Counted from the stretch's first letter, positions 1 to 8,410 are shown. The stretch: DNA of 64,000 bases from Pedobacter borealis DSM 19626 (GCF_000708285.2 NZ_JAUG01000004.1:59045-123044); one strand, 5' to 3'. Notes: a model not told the origin generated them from the sequence alone. Made by a program: numbers and translations.

Positions 1-1322
1 GTATAGGATGTAGGAGCTAGGAATGTGCCATAATCTTCAACGTTTTTATCAATCAAGCTTTGAACATAACTGGTTATGATAAAGATGTAGCGTTTCTTTA
101 ACGAATCGAAATAACCGCCAAAAAGTGCTGCACCGCCAGAGGCGCTACCAGAGAATGTTGTATAGTCCGGTATATCGGTTGGTTGATGTGCAATATCCCA
201 ACGATATAAAGAAAGTCGTTGAGCGGCATTAAAAGGATATGCTGGTGCATTTTCACCTATCTCTACAACTAATTCTGCCTTATTGATAATTGCTTTCCCG
301 TAAGTATCCTTAAAGCTTGTTAATGCTGGGAAGGTTAACTTGGTTTTTACACCGGCTAAGCCTTGTAAGTAAGTAACATTATATTGTTGAGCCGGATCTG
401 TTGGAACTGCAACATCAATTTGTTTTTGCACTTCCGTGCCGGTATAATCGTGCTTAATGTTTGCGGCTATTCCGGAAATTGAACTGCCACTACTGCTATT
501 TTGAACCAACGCTCCAATTGGAAAGTTAACACTAGTGGTGTCTATTCCGCTTGATGAATTGGTTTTTTTCCAAACCAGTTGTAAATATGAATCGGTGCCT
601 GTGAAATTGAAAAAGGCAATACCTCCAACCCCTGTTGAAGATGTTTTATTTACCTGAGCATATAAGCCTTTAAATGCGTCTATAAATTTTGCATTTGTGG
701 ATGTTCCTGCGGTGCCTAAGTTTAATATGGCGTTTTGTATAAATGCCTTGTTTAAAGGAATCCTGATCTGTGCAGGTACAGTTTTTAGAGTATCAGCTTT
801 GCCTGGAACAATAATAGATATTTTTCTTTTAGTATTCGGCGCCAGTTTACCTGTAAAATTGCCTAAAAGTGTGTTGTTAATCGCTTGTACATCAGAACTT
901 TTATAATTCGTAACCTTGTTGGCTAACTGATAAACATCAATACTGTATTTAGAATTGGTGGTATCGCCATAAAATTTGGTTAGTGTAGATGTTGTATCTA
1001 ATTTTAATACCAAAACTGCAGAATCTAATACTGGAGTGGTACCGAAATCTGTATTAACAATTGGGTAAACCGTCATTGCTAAAGCTGCCTCCGTTTTTCC
1101 AAAGGTAGGGTCTGTCATGTATCCCAATGGATAACGGTTTAATCCGGCGGTGTTGGCAGCGTCTTCTTTAACAAGTTGAGATTTAACAGGAGATACCACC
1201 AGTGTTCCGGTAATTGCAGCGTTCGGATCTACATCTAAACCAACACCATCAGGGTTTTTGCACGATGCAAAAAGAAAAAGACCTATCAACAGGGTTAATA
1301 AGTCTTGTTTTGTAAATTTCAT
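1..1322 (-). CDS. DUF4270 family lipoprotein, C-terminus cut by window edge
   Basis: Reading the minus strand from an ATG at 1322 gives an open frame of 440 codons running off the left edge with no stop. The N-terminus is a lipoprotein signal: hydrophobic stretch ending LFLFASC, with Cys21 as the likely lipidated residue, then KNPDGVGLDVDP. The body is rich in Thr, Asn and Ser and looks beta-stranded, with short phrases such as LGYMTDPTFGKTEA that are typical of the Bacteroidota DUF4270 family. Function is unknown; an outer-membrane or surface-attached lipoprotein is inferred. It lies 22 bases downstream of the glycogen-synthase-like gene on the same strand and is probably cotranscribed from the promoter near 2217-2247. 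Family assignment is from recall of the sequence pattern, not a search. Confidence 0.8.
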   Translation of the reverse strand, partial: MKFTKQDLLTLLIGLFLFASCKNPDGVGLDVDPNAAITGTLVVSPVKSQLVKEDAANTAGLNRYPLGYMTDPTFGKTEAALAMTVYPIVNTDFGTTPVLDSAVLVLKLDTTSTLTKFYGDTTNSKYSIDVYQLANKVTNYKSSDVQAINNTLLGNFTGKLAPNTKRKISIIVPGKADTLKTVPAQIRIPLNKAFIQNAILNLGTAGTSTNAKFIDAFKGLYAQVNKTSSTGVGGIAFFNFTGTDSYLQLVWKKTNSSSGIDTTSVNFPIGALVQNSSSGSSISGIAANIKHDYTGTEVQKQIDVAVPTDPAQQYNVTYLQGLAGVKTKLTFPALTSFKDTYGKAIINKAELVVEIGENAPAYPFNAAQRLSLYRWDIAHQPTDIPDYTTFSGSASGGAALFGGYFDSLKKRYIFIITSYVQSLIDKNVEDYGTFLAPTSY

Positions 1323-1344
1323 ATTTAAAATAATAATACCTTAA

Positions 1345-2175
1345 TTAAGCAAGTGAAACCAGTTCGTCATTCGAAATTTCTTCATAAAAAGTATAGAAGT
1401 TTTCGAAATTCTCGGTTAAGTTAAAAGCTAATGTTGGCTTATTGGAATCTTTAACAAATTTTAACATAGCTGCATTCAGGTTTTCATCTGCTAAAACTAC
1501 TGCGTCAGAATGTGTTATCGCACCAATGTGCATGCTGTCGCAATCAGATGGTAAGAATGCTTTAGTGTCATCCTCAGTCATATTTGCCATTATTGCTTTA
1601 TTCGCAAAATTTGCATTTAATTTCTCTGTAAAGCCATCCTCATAAACAGAATATACTACTTTAGAATTTTTAAAAGTAGGATCATTTTTATAAGTTGTTT
1701 TGATATAGGCAGGAACTAATGCACTCATCCAGCCATGACAGTGAACGATATCTGGCGCCCAGCCTAATTTTTTAACGGTTTCCAATGCGCCTTTGCAAAA
1801 GAAAATGGTGCGTTCATCATTGTCGTCGAAGAATTTCCCGCTTGCATCTCTAAATACTTGTTTGCGTTGGAAATATTCTTCATTGTCTAAGAAATAAACT
1901 TGCATGCGTGCAGCTGGGATGGAGGCTACTTTAATGATTAAAGGATTATCGTTGTCATCGATAATGATGTTCATTCCTGATAAGCGGATTACTTCGTGTA
2001 AACGATTTCTTCTTTCGTTGATGTTACCAAATTTAGGCATTAAGATGCGGATTTCGAATCCTTTTTCTTGCATTGCTTGTGGTAATTGTCGCGTGATTTC
2101 AGAAATTTTAGTAAGCTCGAGGAAAGGCGACATCTCGTGTGTAACAATCAGCAGCTTCGTTTTTGCCATCTCCAT
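1345..2175 (-). CDS. Glycogen/starch synthase-like protein, N-terminal domain only
   Basis: A 276-residue protein matching only the N-terminal half of GT5 glycogen synthases (about 480 residues): a Rossmann-like start (KLLIVTHEMSPF) and the later WAPDIVHCHGWMSALVPAYI segment, in which the family's HxHDWH-type motif appears as HCHGW. The C-terminal GT-B domain that completes the nucleotide-sugar site is absent. The KTGGL substrate-binding loop aligns without gaps to ELTKI (residues 20-24), so the essential lysine is replaced by Glu and both glycines are lost. Bacteroidota genomes usually annotate this protein as glycogen/starch synthase, but catalysis is doubtful. The start could also be the second Met (2169). 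Its upstream region carries a good minus-strand promoter, divergent from panC. Confidence 0.75.
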   Translation of the reverse strand: MEMAKTKLLIVTHEMSPFLELTKISEITRQLPQAMQEKGFEIRILMPKFGNINERRNRLHEVIRLSGMNIIIDDNDNPLIIKVASIPAARMQVYFLDNEEYFQRKQVFRDASGKFFDDNDERTIFFCKGALETVKKLGWAPDIVHCHGWMSALVPAYIKTTYKNDPTFKNSKVVYSVYEDGFTEKLNANFANKAIMANMTEDDTKAFLPSDCDSMHIGAITHSDAVVLADENLNAAMLKFVKDSNKPTLAFNLTENFENFYTFYEEISNDELVSLA

Positions 2176-2216
2176 ATTCTAAGAAAATATTAAGTTAAAT
2201 AAAAGATAATGAGCTG

Positions 2217-2247
2217 CAAAGGTAAGCATAATAATACTATTTATCAA
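2217..2247 (-). promoter_or_regulatory. Bacteroidota-type promoter for the GlgA-like/DUF4270 pair
   Basis: On the minus strand TTG (2247-2245) is followed after 20 bases by TACCTTTG (2224-2217), matching the TTTG -33 and TAnnTTTG -7 consensus. The predicted transcript starts near 2212, about 36 bases before the ATG at 2175. Confidence 0.65.
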
Positions 2248-2309
2248 TATAGCAAGCATTTGTTTGGTTTCGTTTAGATTAATTTACACCTTTACGGCTT
2301 TAATTTAGT

Positions 2310-3164
2310 TTGTCCAAATTGGAAATATTTAAAACCAAAGCAGCACTTAAGGCTTTTTTAAAACCCTTAAAAGCATCAGGTAAAAAAATAGCACTTGTGC
2401 CTACCATGGGTGCCTTGCACAATGGTCATATATCGTTGATAAAACTGGCCCAACAAAATGCAGATATCATTATCTGTAGCATATTTGTAAATCCAACGCA
2501 GTTTACAGATCCCAAAGATTTAGAGAAATACCCACGCCCAATCGAACACGATTTAGCCATGCTGGCCGATGCTGGTTGTAACGGTGTATTTATGCCTAAT
2601 GTAGATGAAATGTATCCTACCGGGGCCGACGAGGCTTGGCACATTGATTTGGGTAATGCAGAATTTCTGTTGGAAGGTGAATTTAGAAAGGGCCACTATC
2701 AAGGTGTAACGCAGATTGTAAAAAAATTGTTTGATGCCGTTGAGCCAGGTGTAGCCATGTTCGGACAAAAAGATTTTCAACAGGTATTAATGATCAAGAA
2801 TATGCTGGCTTATTTTAAGCTGCCCATCACCATTATTACCTGTCCGATTATCCGCGAAGCCGATGGTTTAGCCATGAGCAGCCGAAACATCCATTTGTCA
2901 GCCAATGATCGCAAACATTCGCTCGTGCTGAGTAAATCGCTGCAGTTCGTTATCGATCATTTTAACGAATATTCGCTGTCGGAATTAGAAGATAAGGCCA
3001 AAGCATTTTACCATAATATTGATGGTATTGAACTGGATTATTTTACCATAGCCAATGGCGATACATTGGAACCAGCCAAATCAAAACATGAAAATAACCT
3101 GATTGCGCTGGTTGCCGCAAAAGTAGGTTCAACCAGGCTGATCGATAATATGATTATTAAGTAA
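2310..3164 (+). CDS. panC: Pantothenate synthetase (pantoate-beta-alanine ligase)
   Basis: 284 residues, the usual length for PanC. The protein joins pantoate and beta-alanine with ATP in the cytoplasm to make pantothenate, the CoA precursor. Seen in sequence: PTMGALHNGH at residues 31-40 (the HIGH-type nucleotide-binding motif), FVNPTQF, FGQKDFQQ, and AMSSRN (the KMSKS-like loop). The start is a TTG at 2310 giving MSKLEIFKTK; no in-frame ATG gives a plausible N-terminus. It is divergent from the GlgA-like gene and 0.9 kb upstream of panD, which makes its beta-alanine substrate. Confidence 0.95.
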   Translation: MSKLEIFKTKAALKAFLKPLKASGKKIALVPTMGALHNGHISLIKLAQQNADIIICSIFVNPTQFTDPKDLEKYPRPIEHDLAMLADAGCNGVFMPNVDEMYPTGADEAWHIDLGNAEFLLEGEFRKGHYQGVTQIVKKLFDAVEPGVAMFGQKDFQQVLMIKNMLAYFKLPITIITCPIIREADGLAMSSRNIHLSANDRKHSLVLSKSLQFVIDHFNEYSLSELEDKAKAFYHNIDGIELDYFTIANGDTLEPAKSKHENNLIALVAAKVGSTRLIDNMIIK

Positions 3165-3237
3165 ATTTATCGTCATCACTTGAGTTTCTTGAGAAATTAA
3201 AATTGTTTAAGGCGCACTACGATAATTATTGATTTAT

Positions 3238-3771
3238 TTAGTTAGGAAAACGATCATAACTTGATGATAAAGGAAATGGTTTGATATTAATCTCAGGTAC
3301 ATAATTCACATTTATTATAGAATCCCATCTAATGTGATAATTATCCATGGTCATGGGGTTAGGTATTTTATAATGTATGCCGTTTTGTCCATAGAATCTT
3401 AAATAAACACTTCCTGCAGCATTCACGAGGTCTACACCTCCTCTAATGACTCCAATAGGGTATGAATTAGCATATGGAGGTGGTAATGTTATAAATTGTG
3501 GAAAGTTACTAACTTCAAATTGATAATTTTCTGGGTTAGAAAATAAATATTGATATGAGCCATAATCTTCTATATGGTATAGTACTCCGCCGACATGCCA
3601 ATAAATTTTTCCATTACTACTATCTCTGTAGAGATAACCTTCAATTAATGGAGGATTAGAAAATTTATATTTAGTTGTAATTTCGATGTTGCTAGTAATA
3701 GATGCATTTGCAGCAGTTATATTAATTAGGGCAAAAATTATTGATAAAGTGATAATTTTAAGTTTTTTCAT
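3238..3771 (-). CDS. Secreted hypothetical protein
   Basis: 177 residues with a clear Sec signal peptide (MKKLKIITLSIIFALINITAANA, cleavage expected after ANA). The mature part is rich in Tyr, Asn, Pro and Ile, with phrases such as YLYRDSSNGKIYWHVGG and VYLRFYGQNG, and no cysteine cluster. It was not recognised as a known family. It sits inserted between panC and panD on the opposite strand, so it may be an accessory insertion into an otherwise conserved panC-panD neighbourhood. A possible minus-strand -7 box, TAGCTTTG, lies at 3812-3805, about 34 bases before the ATG. Confidence 0.7.
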   Translation of the reverse strand: MKKLKIITLSIIFALINITAANASITSNIEITTKYKFSNPPLIEGYLYRDSSNGKIYWHVGGVLYHIEDYGSYQYLFSNPENYQFEVSNFPQFITLPPPYANSYPIGVIRGGVDLVNAAGSVYLRFYGQNGIHYKIPNPMTMDNYHIRWDSIINVNYVPEINIKPFPLSSSYDRFPN

Positions 3772-3804
3772 AGTGTTTTAATGGTTTAAGTTCGTAGTGC
3801 ATAG

Positions 3805-3812
3805 CAAAGCTA
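3805..3812 (-). promoter_or_regulatory. -7 box for the secreted hypothetical gene
   Basis: TAGCTTTG on the minus strand fits TAnnTTTG. A TTTG occurs further upstream (3840-3837), but at 24 bases the spacing is longer than usual, so only the -7 is supported. Confidence 0.4.
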
Positions 3813-4066
3813 CGTTTATAAACTGATTTTTTAGTTCAAATAAATTTTTATTTTATGGAAGGAATAAAATTTTAATAAAGTTGAATTTTTCGATTGGTAG
3901 TTATAGGTAAATTATATAATCTTGATTAAGATTATAACCCATATGCAAAAGACCAATAGTATTTAAGCCTGATTGAAAAATGTTTCTTTGTTGTTTGGTG
4001 GTTGTTTTTTAGCTTTCGACTTTCTACAAACTCCAAACTGATGACTGAAAACTCCAAACTGATTAC
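3813..4066. other. AT-rich intergenic stretch
   Basis: No gene is seen. Near its right end an approximately 25-base phrase (AACTCCAAACTGAT followed by a short linker) occurs twice in tandem just before the panD -7 box. Similar runs of ACTCC/AAACTG/GACT words recur in other gaps of the window (6965-7025 and 27287-27330). Confidence 0.4.
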
Positions 4067-4074
4067 TAACTTTG
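4067..4074 (+). promoter_or_regulatory. -7 box immediately before panD
   Basis: TAACTTTG matches TAnnTTTG exactly and ends four bases before the panD ATG (4079). No good -33 TTG is present. If used, transcription would begin at or next to the ATG, giving a leaderless message. Confidence 0.45.
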
Positions 4075-4078
4075 CCGA

Positions 4079-4429
4079 ATGGTTATCACAATATTAAAAT
4101 CGAAAATACACCGTGTTAGGGTAACACAAGCCGAATTGAACTATGTAGGCAGTATTACGATAGATGAAGATTTGATGGATGCAGCTAACATTATCGCTAA
4201 TGAAAAGGTGCAGATTGTAAATAATAATAATGGTGCACGTTTCGAAACTTATGTAATTAAAGGCGAACGCGGTACCGGAACCATCTGTTTAAATGGAGCA
4301 ACAGCCCGTTTGGCTCAGCTTGGCGACATTCTCATCATTATGTCTTACGGCTCATTACCAATAGAAGAAGCCAAAAAATACAATCCAATATTGGTTTTTC
4401 CTGACGATAACAACCACTTGCTAAAATAA
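4079..4429 (+). CDS. panD: Aspartate 1-decarboxylase
   Basis: 116 residues, normal for the pyruvoyl-dependent enzyme that converts L-aspartate to beta-alanine for pantothenate synthesis. The self-processing site YVGSITID places Gly24-Ser25 at the canonical position, so the chain should cleave itself and convert Ser25 to pyruvoyl. Catalytic-region residues are also recognisable: KIHR at 9-12, NGATARLA in the middle, and IIMSYG. The start is an ATG directly downstream of a -7 box. The following flippase-like gene begins four bases after the stop, suggesting an operon. Confidence 0.95.
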   Translation: MVITILKSKIHRVRVTQAELNYVGSITIDEDLMDAANIIANEKVQIVNNNNGARFETYVIKGERGTGTICLNGATARLAQLGDILIIMSYGSLPIEEAKKYNPILVFPDDNNHLLK

Positions 4430-4433
4430 CCTT

Positions 4434-5414
4434 GTGATATTCGACCTCAAAACAGCGCTAAAATATATCATCCTGTTTTTAATCGGGATAGGGGTTTTAT
4501 ATTTAGCTTTTAGAGGTCAGGATTTAGGAAAGATCTGGCAGGAAATTAAAAGCGCCAACTATTTTTGGGTAATTACTTCTGCATTTGCCGTATGGATTGC
4601 ACATGTATTACGTGCTTTGCGCTGGCAAATGCTGTACAAATCTATTCATTACAAAGTGAGTTTCTGGAATGTTTACCATGCCGTAATAATCGGCTATCTG
4701 GCTAATCTTGCTTTACCGCGCTTTGGAGAGATTGGCCGTTGTTCGGTTATTCACAAAGCCGAAAAGGTGCCCATGTTTGCTTCTATAGGTACCGTAATTA
4801 CCGAACGGCTATTTGATGTGCTGATGCTTTTTCTCACCAGTTTGGCAATGTTGATTTTTCAGTATGATATGGTAGCCGGTTTTCTTTATCAAACCATATA
4901 CGTTAATCTTGTTAAAAAATTAAGTACGATTAACTATTTGTGGTTGGTTGGTTTGGGTATTATTATTTTGCTGCTCAGTGCTGCTGCAATATATTTTCTC
5001 CGCCAAAAATTCAGTAAAAAATTCTTACGCATTTTTGTAAGTCTGCGCCAGGGATTTGGCTCATATAGCAAGTTAAAACAAAAAGGATTATTTTTAACCT
5101 ATACACTAGGGATATGGCTTTTCTACTCACTTTCTATGTATTTCGCCTTTTCTTCTATTCAAGCTACTTCAGGATTACATTTTAACGCTGCATTTACCGC
5201 AATTGTATTTTCTGGTTTTGCTATGGCAGCCCCTGTTCAGGGCGGTATTGGTATTTTCCACTGGATGGTTGCGCAGTCTTTGGTGCTGTATGGCATATCT
5301 TTTAAAGATGGTTTGGCTTACTCAACCATCATTCATTCTTCGCAGGTTTTATTGATTCTTGTTTTAGGAAGTTTAAGCCTTGGGCTCATCTTGACTAAAA
5401 GGGTGACTAAATAA
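4434..5414 (+). CDS. Lysylphosphatidylglycerol synthase/UPF0104-type flippase-like membrane protein
   Basis: 326 residues with about eight hydrophobic segments, matching the TIGR00374 / LPG-synthase transmembrane domain family. Phrases seen include HVLRALRWQMLYKSI, NLALPRFGEIGRCSVI and MAAPVQGGIGIFHW, which are conserved features of the family. The start is a GTG four bases after the panD stop, so the genes are probably cotranscribed. Family members are inner-membrane lipid flippases or the membrane half of MprF; no soluble aminoacyl-transferase domain follows, so aminoacylation of lipids is not supported. The exact substrate is unknown. Confidence 0.8.
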   Translation: MIFDLKTALKYIILFLIGIGVLYLAFRGQDLGKIWQEIKSANYFWVITSAFAVWIAHVLRALRWQMLYKSIHYKVSFWNVYHAVIIGYLANLALPRFGEIGRCSVIHKAEKVPMFASIGTVITERLFDVLMLFLTSLAMLIFQYDMVAGFLYQTIYVNLVKKLSTINYLWLVGLGIIILLLSAAAIYFLRQKFSKKFLRIFVSLRQGFGSYSKLKQKGLFLTYTLGIWLFYSLSMYFAFSSIQATSGLHFNAAFTAIVFSGFAMAAPVQGGIGIFHWMVAQSLVLYGISFKDGLAYSTIIHSSQVLLILVLGSLSLGLILTKRVTK

Positions 5415-5420
5415 TCTTTT

Positions 5421-5700
5421 TGTGGGCGTTTTAACACGCTGTTCGCTGTATCTTTTTGGCTGCCCTTCTACTACGCTCCGGATGACAGCCAAAAAGGATG
5501 CCGCTTCCATCGTTAACGCAGATCATACAAGCAAATAAATATGGCTTAATAGTACAAGCTACCTTTGGTTAAATAAACCTGACCGACAGCGTTATCCCGG
5601 TTTTTCATCGGATAAAGCAAAGGGCAGGGCTATCGGAGCCCAAGAATTACTGCTCTTGCTTTCCAAAAAAATAACCGAAACATCTGTTTAAAGCAATAAT
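5421..5700. repeat. Dispersed intergenic repeat with hairpin, copy A
   Basis: No gene is seen between 5415 and 5822. An imperfect stem pairs ATC-TTTTTGGCTG (5450-5462) with CAGCCAAAAAGGAT (5486-5499), framed by GGGCGTT and GTTAACGC. A second module at about 5569-5675 carries TAAACCTGAC, TTTTTCATCGG and TTTCCAAAAAAAT. Related modules occur near 41131-41355 and 62848-62967. It is probably a REP/MITE-like family of this genome. Confidence 0.55.
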
Positions 5701-5822
5701 AGGCCGGTACTAAATACACCAATATAACAAACAACGAATTTAAAAATAAATTACTATGCAGCCATAGTAATTTCGATCATTAATGCTACATTTGATTCAC
5801 TAACCTTTTATACATAAATGTT

Positions 5823-6962
5823 ATGCATTTTGAATTAAGTGAAGAGCAATTAATGATTCGGCAGGCTGCCCGCGATTTCGCGCAGCAAGAATTAAAGCCG
5901 GGTGTAATCGAACGAGACGAACATCAGAAATTTCCGGCCGAGCAGGTAAAAAAACTTGGTGAACTTGGTTTTTTGGGGATGATGGTGAGCGAAAAATATA
6001 ATGGAAGCGGACTCGATGCCATTTCTTACGTTTTGGTAATGGAAGAGCTATCTAAAATCGATGCCTCTGCATCTGTTGTTGTTTCGGTAAACAACTCTTT
6101 GGTTTGCTATGGATTAGAGGCCTATGGCAGTGAAGCCCAAAAAGAAAAATATTTAAAGCCGCTTGCAGCTGGAGAAAAAATAGGCGCATTTTGTTTATCA
6201 GAACCCGAAGCCGGATCTGATGCTACCTCGCAACGTACGACCGCTGAAGATAAAGGCGATTATTATCTACTGAATGGTACAAAAAACTGGATCACCAATG
6301 GCGGTACTGCATCAACCTATCTGGTTATTGCACAAACCCACCCAGAGTTAAGGCATAAAGGTATCAATGCTTTTATTGTAGAGAAGGGGATGGAAGGTTT
6401 TACCGTTGGACCAAAAGAAAATAAACTTGGCATCCGCGGATCTGATACACATTCTTTAATGTTTAACGATGTGAAGGTGTCAAAAGAAAATAGGATTGGT
6501 GAAGATGGCTTTGGTTTTAAGTTTGCCATGAAAACTTTAGAAGGCGGGAGGATCGGTATTGCGGCCCAGGCTTTAGGTATTGCACAGGGGGCTTTCGAGT
6601 TGGCCACGCAGTATGCTAAAGAGCGTAAATCATTCGGCAAACCAATTGCTGAACATCAGGCCATTGCTTTTAAACTGGCCGATATGGCTACACAGATTGA
6701 AGCCGCCAGGTTATTGGTTTATAAAGCTGCCTGGTTAAAGGATCAGGGTTTACCTTACACACAGGCCGGTTCTATGGCCAAGCTTTTTGCTTCAAAAGTG
6801 GCGATGGATGTAACCATCGAAGCGGTACAAGTGCACGGTGGTTACGGTTTCGTAAAAGAATACCATGTAGAACGGTTAATGCGCGATGCTAAAATCACCC
6901 AGATTTACGAAGGTACATCTGAGATTCAGAAAATGGTGATTTCGAGAGAAGTTATTCGTTAG
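5823..6962 (+). CDS. Acyl-CoA dehydrogenase
   Basis: 379 residues, typical of short/medium-chain acyl-CoA dehydrogenases. This flavoprotein oxidises acyl-CoA to trans-2-enoyl-CoA and passes electrons to ETF in beta-oxidation or branched-chain amino-acid breakdown. Domains in order are an N-terminal helical domain (1-120), a beta domain with CLSEPEAGSDA and the GSDTHSL signature, and a C-terminal helical domain ending QIYEGTSEIQK. The Glu in YEGTSEI is where short-chain and butyryl-CoA dehydrogenases carry the catalytic base. Substrate length cannot be fixed from sequence alone. It appears monocistronic, facing the convergent holin-like gene across a palindromic gap. Confidence 0.92.
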   Translation: MHFELSEEQLMIRQAARDFAQQELKPGVIERDEHQKFPAEQVKKLGELGFLGMMVSEKYNGSGLDAISYVLVMEELSKIDASASVVVSVNNSLVCYGLEAYGSEAQKEKYLKPLAAGEKIGAFCLSEPEAGSDATSQRTTAEDKGDYYLLNGTKNWITNGGTASTYLVIAQTHPELRHKGINAFIVEKGMEGFTVGPKENKLGIRGSDTHSLMFNDVKVSKENRIGEDGFGFKFAMKTLEGGRIGIAAQALGIAQGAFELATQYAKERKSFGKPIAEHQAIAFKLADMATQIEAARLLVYKAAWLKDQGLPYTQAGSMAKLFASKVAMDVTIEAVQVHGGYGFVKEYHVERLMRDAKITQIYEGTSEIQKMVISREVIR

Positions 6963-6964
6963 TC

Positions 6965-7025
6965 GTTTAGTCAAAAGTCTGTAGTCCTTAGTCCAATCCG
7001 ACTCATGACTACAGACTCACGACTT
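6965..7025. repeat. AGTC-rich palindrome between convergent genes
   Basis: Short AGTC words repeat on the left and GACT words on the right. The core AGTCTGTAGTC (6976-6986) is exactly complementary to GACTACAGACT (7007-7017). It fills the gap between convergent stop codons and may act as a bidirectional terminator, although it has no clear T-tract. Confidence 0.5.
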
Positions 7026-7029
7026 CGGA

Positions 7030-7374
7030 CTATTCTTTCTCTCCTACTACAGCGCTAAACACTGCTTTAATCAAGGCTACCACGATAGCTAAAAATGCCG
7101 CAGAAATAAAGCCTGAAGTGTTGAAAGAGGTCATCATGTTATCAACCAATAAAATCATTAAAACGGTAATGATAAATGATACCAGTCCGAGTGTTAAAAA
7201 ATTAACAGGGAATGTTAATAATCTTAAAATGAACCCAATGGTCGAGTTTGCAAGTGCAACCAGTACTGCGGCAATAATGGATGTTGCATAACCATCAACA
7301 TGTACGCCAGGTACTATTCTTGCGCCGATAAAAAAGGCTAATCCCATCAAAAGGATTTCGATAATAAATCTCAT
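7030..7374 (-). CDS. Phage-holin-4 family membrane protein (YvlD-like)
   Basis: 114 residues with four closely packed hydrophobic segments and the conserved phrases VPGVHVDGYATSIIAAVLVAL, TIGFILRLLTFPVNFLTLGL and FSAAFLA-like stretches of the PF04020 family. These are chromosomal membrane proteins of uncertain role, often linked to envelope homeostasis. The holin name reflects fold similarity, and nothing else here suggests a prophage. It is divergent from the small lipoprotein gene at 7393 (18 bases apart). Confidence 0.82.
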   Translation of the reverse strand: MRFIIEILLMGLAFFIGARIVPGVHVDGYATSIIAAVLVALANSTIGFILRLLTFPVNFLTLGLVSFIITVLMILLVDNMMTSFNTSGFISAAFLAIVVALIKAVFSAVVGEKE

Positions 7375-7392
7375 AATTGTTTATTTTTGTAA

Positions 7393-7824
7393 ATGTTCAA
7401 ATGCTTTTTTAAATACCAGGCCATAATTGCTGTTGCTATATTTGCACTTTCATGTTCGAATACAAACAACAGGCCAATAATTAAGTTTTCTGGGGATAGT
7501 TCATCAATAATAATTAAAAATATTGATGAGACGAGTCTGTTGCAGGTTAAAAATGCCTATCAGGCTAACGCAGATACACTTAATTTGGTTTCTGTTTTGC
7601 TAAAACCGGGCGATCTGGACAGTATCCAGAATGAGCTGGAAGTGCCCGGCAAGGTTAAGATACTAGGCGATTCGCTCGTATTTAATCCCGATAGGCCTTT
7701 TCTTAAGGGTAAAAAATATCTGGTTGAGAGTTACATCGGAATAAAATTTGCAACCGTGGGCGATCTGATTATGGGGAAGGGTAAACAGAATTTAAAAGCA
7801 CAGCAACAAACACTTAAACGGTAA
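7393..7824 (+). CDS. Small hypothetical lipoprotein
   Basis: 143 residues. The N-terminus MFKCFFKYQAIIAVAIFALSC is a lipoprotein signal with the lipobox ALSC at residues 18-21. The mature part contains DETSLLQVKNAYQANADTLNLV and LGDSLVFNPDRPFLKGKKYLVES, resembling a short beta-rich domain seen in other Bacteroidota lipoproteins, but no named family was recognised. The gene ends 121 bases before rimP, which has its own promoter. Confidence 0.65.
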   Translation: MFKCFFKYQAIIAVAIFALSCSNTNNRPIIKFSGDSSSIIIKNIDETSLLQVKNAYQANADTLNLVSVLLKPGDLDSIQNELEVPGKVKILGDSLVFNPDRPFLKGKKYLVESYIGIKFATVGDLIMGKGKQNLKAQQQTLKR

Positions 7825-7852
7825 TAATCAGCATAATAATTAGCGCAGGTGT

Positions 7853-7882
7853 TTGATTTTTTCTAAAAAATTACTACATTTG
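7853..7882 (+). promoter_or_regulatory. Promoter of the rimP-nusA-infB operon
   Basis: TTG (7853-7855, as GTTTG) is separated by 19 bases from TACATTTG (7875-7882), an excellent match to the Bacteroidota -33/-7 consensus. Predicted transcription starts near 7887, leaving a leader of about 58 bases that contains the hairpin at 7906-7920. Confidence 0.75.
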
Positions 7883-7905
7883 CATCGTAATCGAAGAAAA
7901 GAGAA

Positions 7906-7925
7906 GGGGACAGTGTCCCCTTTTT
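7906..7925 (+). promoter_or_regulatory. Leader hairpin with T-run upstream of rimP
   Basis: GGGGACA (7906-7912) and TGTCCCC (7914-7920) form a perfect 7-bp stem around a single base (really a slightly opened loop) and are followed directly by TTTTT. The shape is that of a small intrinsic terminator inside the operon leader, so it could attenuate or pause transcription. Not seen in any other leader of the window. Confidence 0.5.
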
Positions 7926-7945
7926 CTATGAAATCAGGTTAAAAT

Positions 7946-8410
7946 ATGCAGGTAGAAAAGAGAGTTGCAGCCCTCGTTGAGGAAAAAATAGCAGATCGGC
8001 CAGAACTCTTTCTGGTTGAAGTAAAAATGTTGCCAAACAATAAATTAATTATCCATGTTGATGGCGACGAAGGTATTAGCATACAGGATTGTGTGGCCAT
8101 AAGCAGGCATGTTGGTTTTCATCTCGAAGAAGAAAACGCAATAGAACAGGCTTATAATTTAGAAGTTTCTTCGCCGGGTGTTGGTGAGCCTTTAAAATTA
8201 ATCCGTCAATACAATAAAAATATTGGCCGTACAGTAAGCATTAAGTTGAAAGAAGGATTAAAAAAAGAAGGGAAACTGCTTTCGGTTACAGAAAATAATC
8301 TGCTGATTGAAGAATCGGTTAAAGAAAAAGGGAAAAAGGCGGTAGCAATTCAAACAGCTATTCCGTTTAATGATATATTAGAAACAAGTGTGTTAATTTC
8401 ATTTAAGTAA
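7946..8410 (+). CDS. rimP: Ribosome maturation factor RimP
   Basis: 154 residues, as expected for RimP, which assists 30S subunit maturation. The N-terminal alpha/beta domain contains VDGDEGISIQDCVAISRHVG and LEVSSPGVGEPLK, the two most conserved family stretches. The C-terminal SH3-like beta domain follows (TVSIKLKEGLKKEGKLLSV). It is the first gene of the universally common rimP-nusA-infB operon; nusA starts two bases after its stop. Confidence 0.95.
   Translation: MQVEKRVAALVEEKIADRPELFLVEVKMLPNNKLIIHVDGDEGISIQDCVAISRHVGFHLEEENAIEQAYNLEVSSPGVGEPLKLIRQYNKNIGRTVSIKLKEGLKKEGKLLSVTENNLLIEESVKEKGKKAVAIQTAIPFNDILETSVLISFK

Noticed and set aside
697..906. Plus-strand frame within the DUF4270 gene
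   Set aside because: The minus strand encodes a continuous lipoprotein with signal and family pattern across this region; the plus frame is a shadow.
7030..7374. Holin-family gene as evidence of a prophage
   Set aside because: PF04020 proteins are ordinary chromosomal membrane proteins in Bacteroidota, and no phage structural, integrase or lysis genes are nearby.
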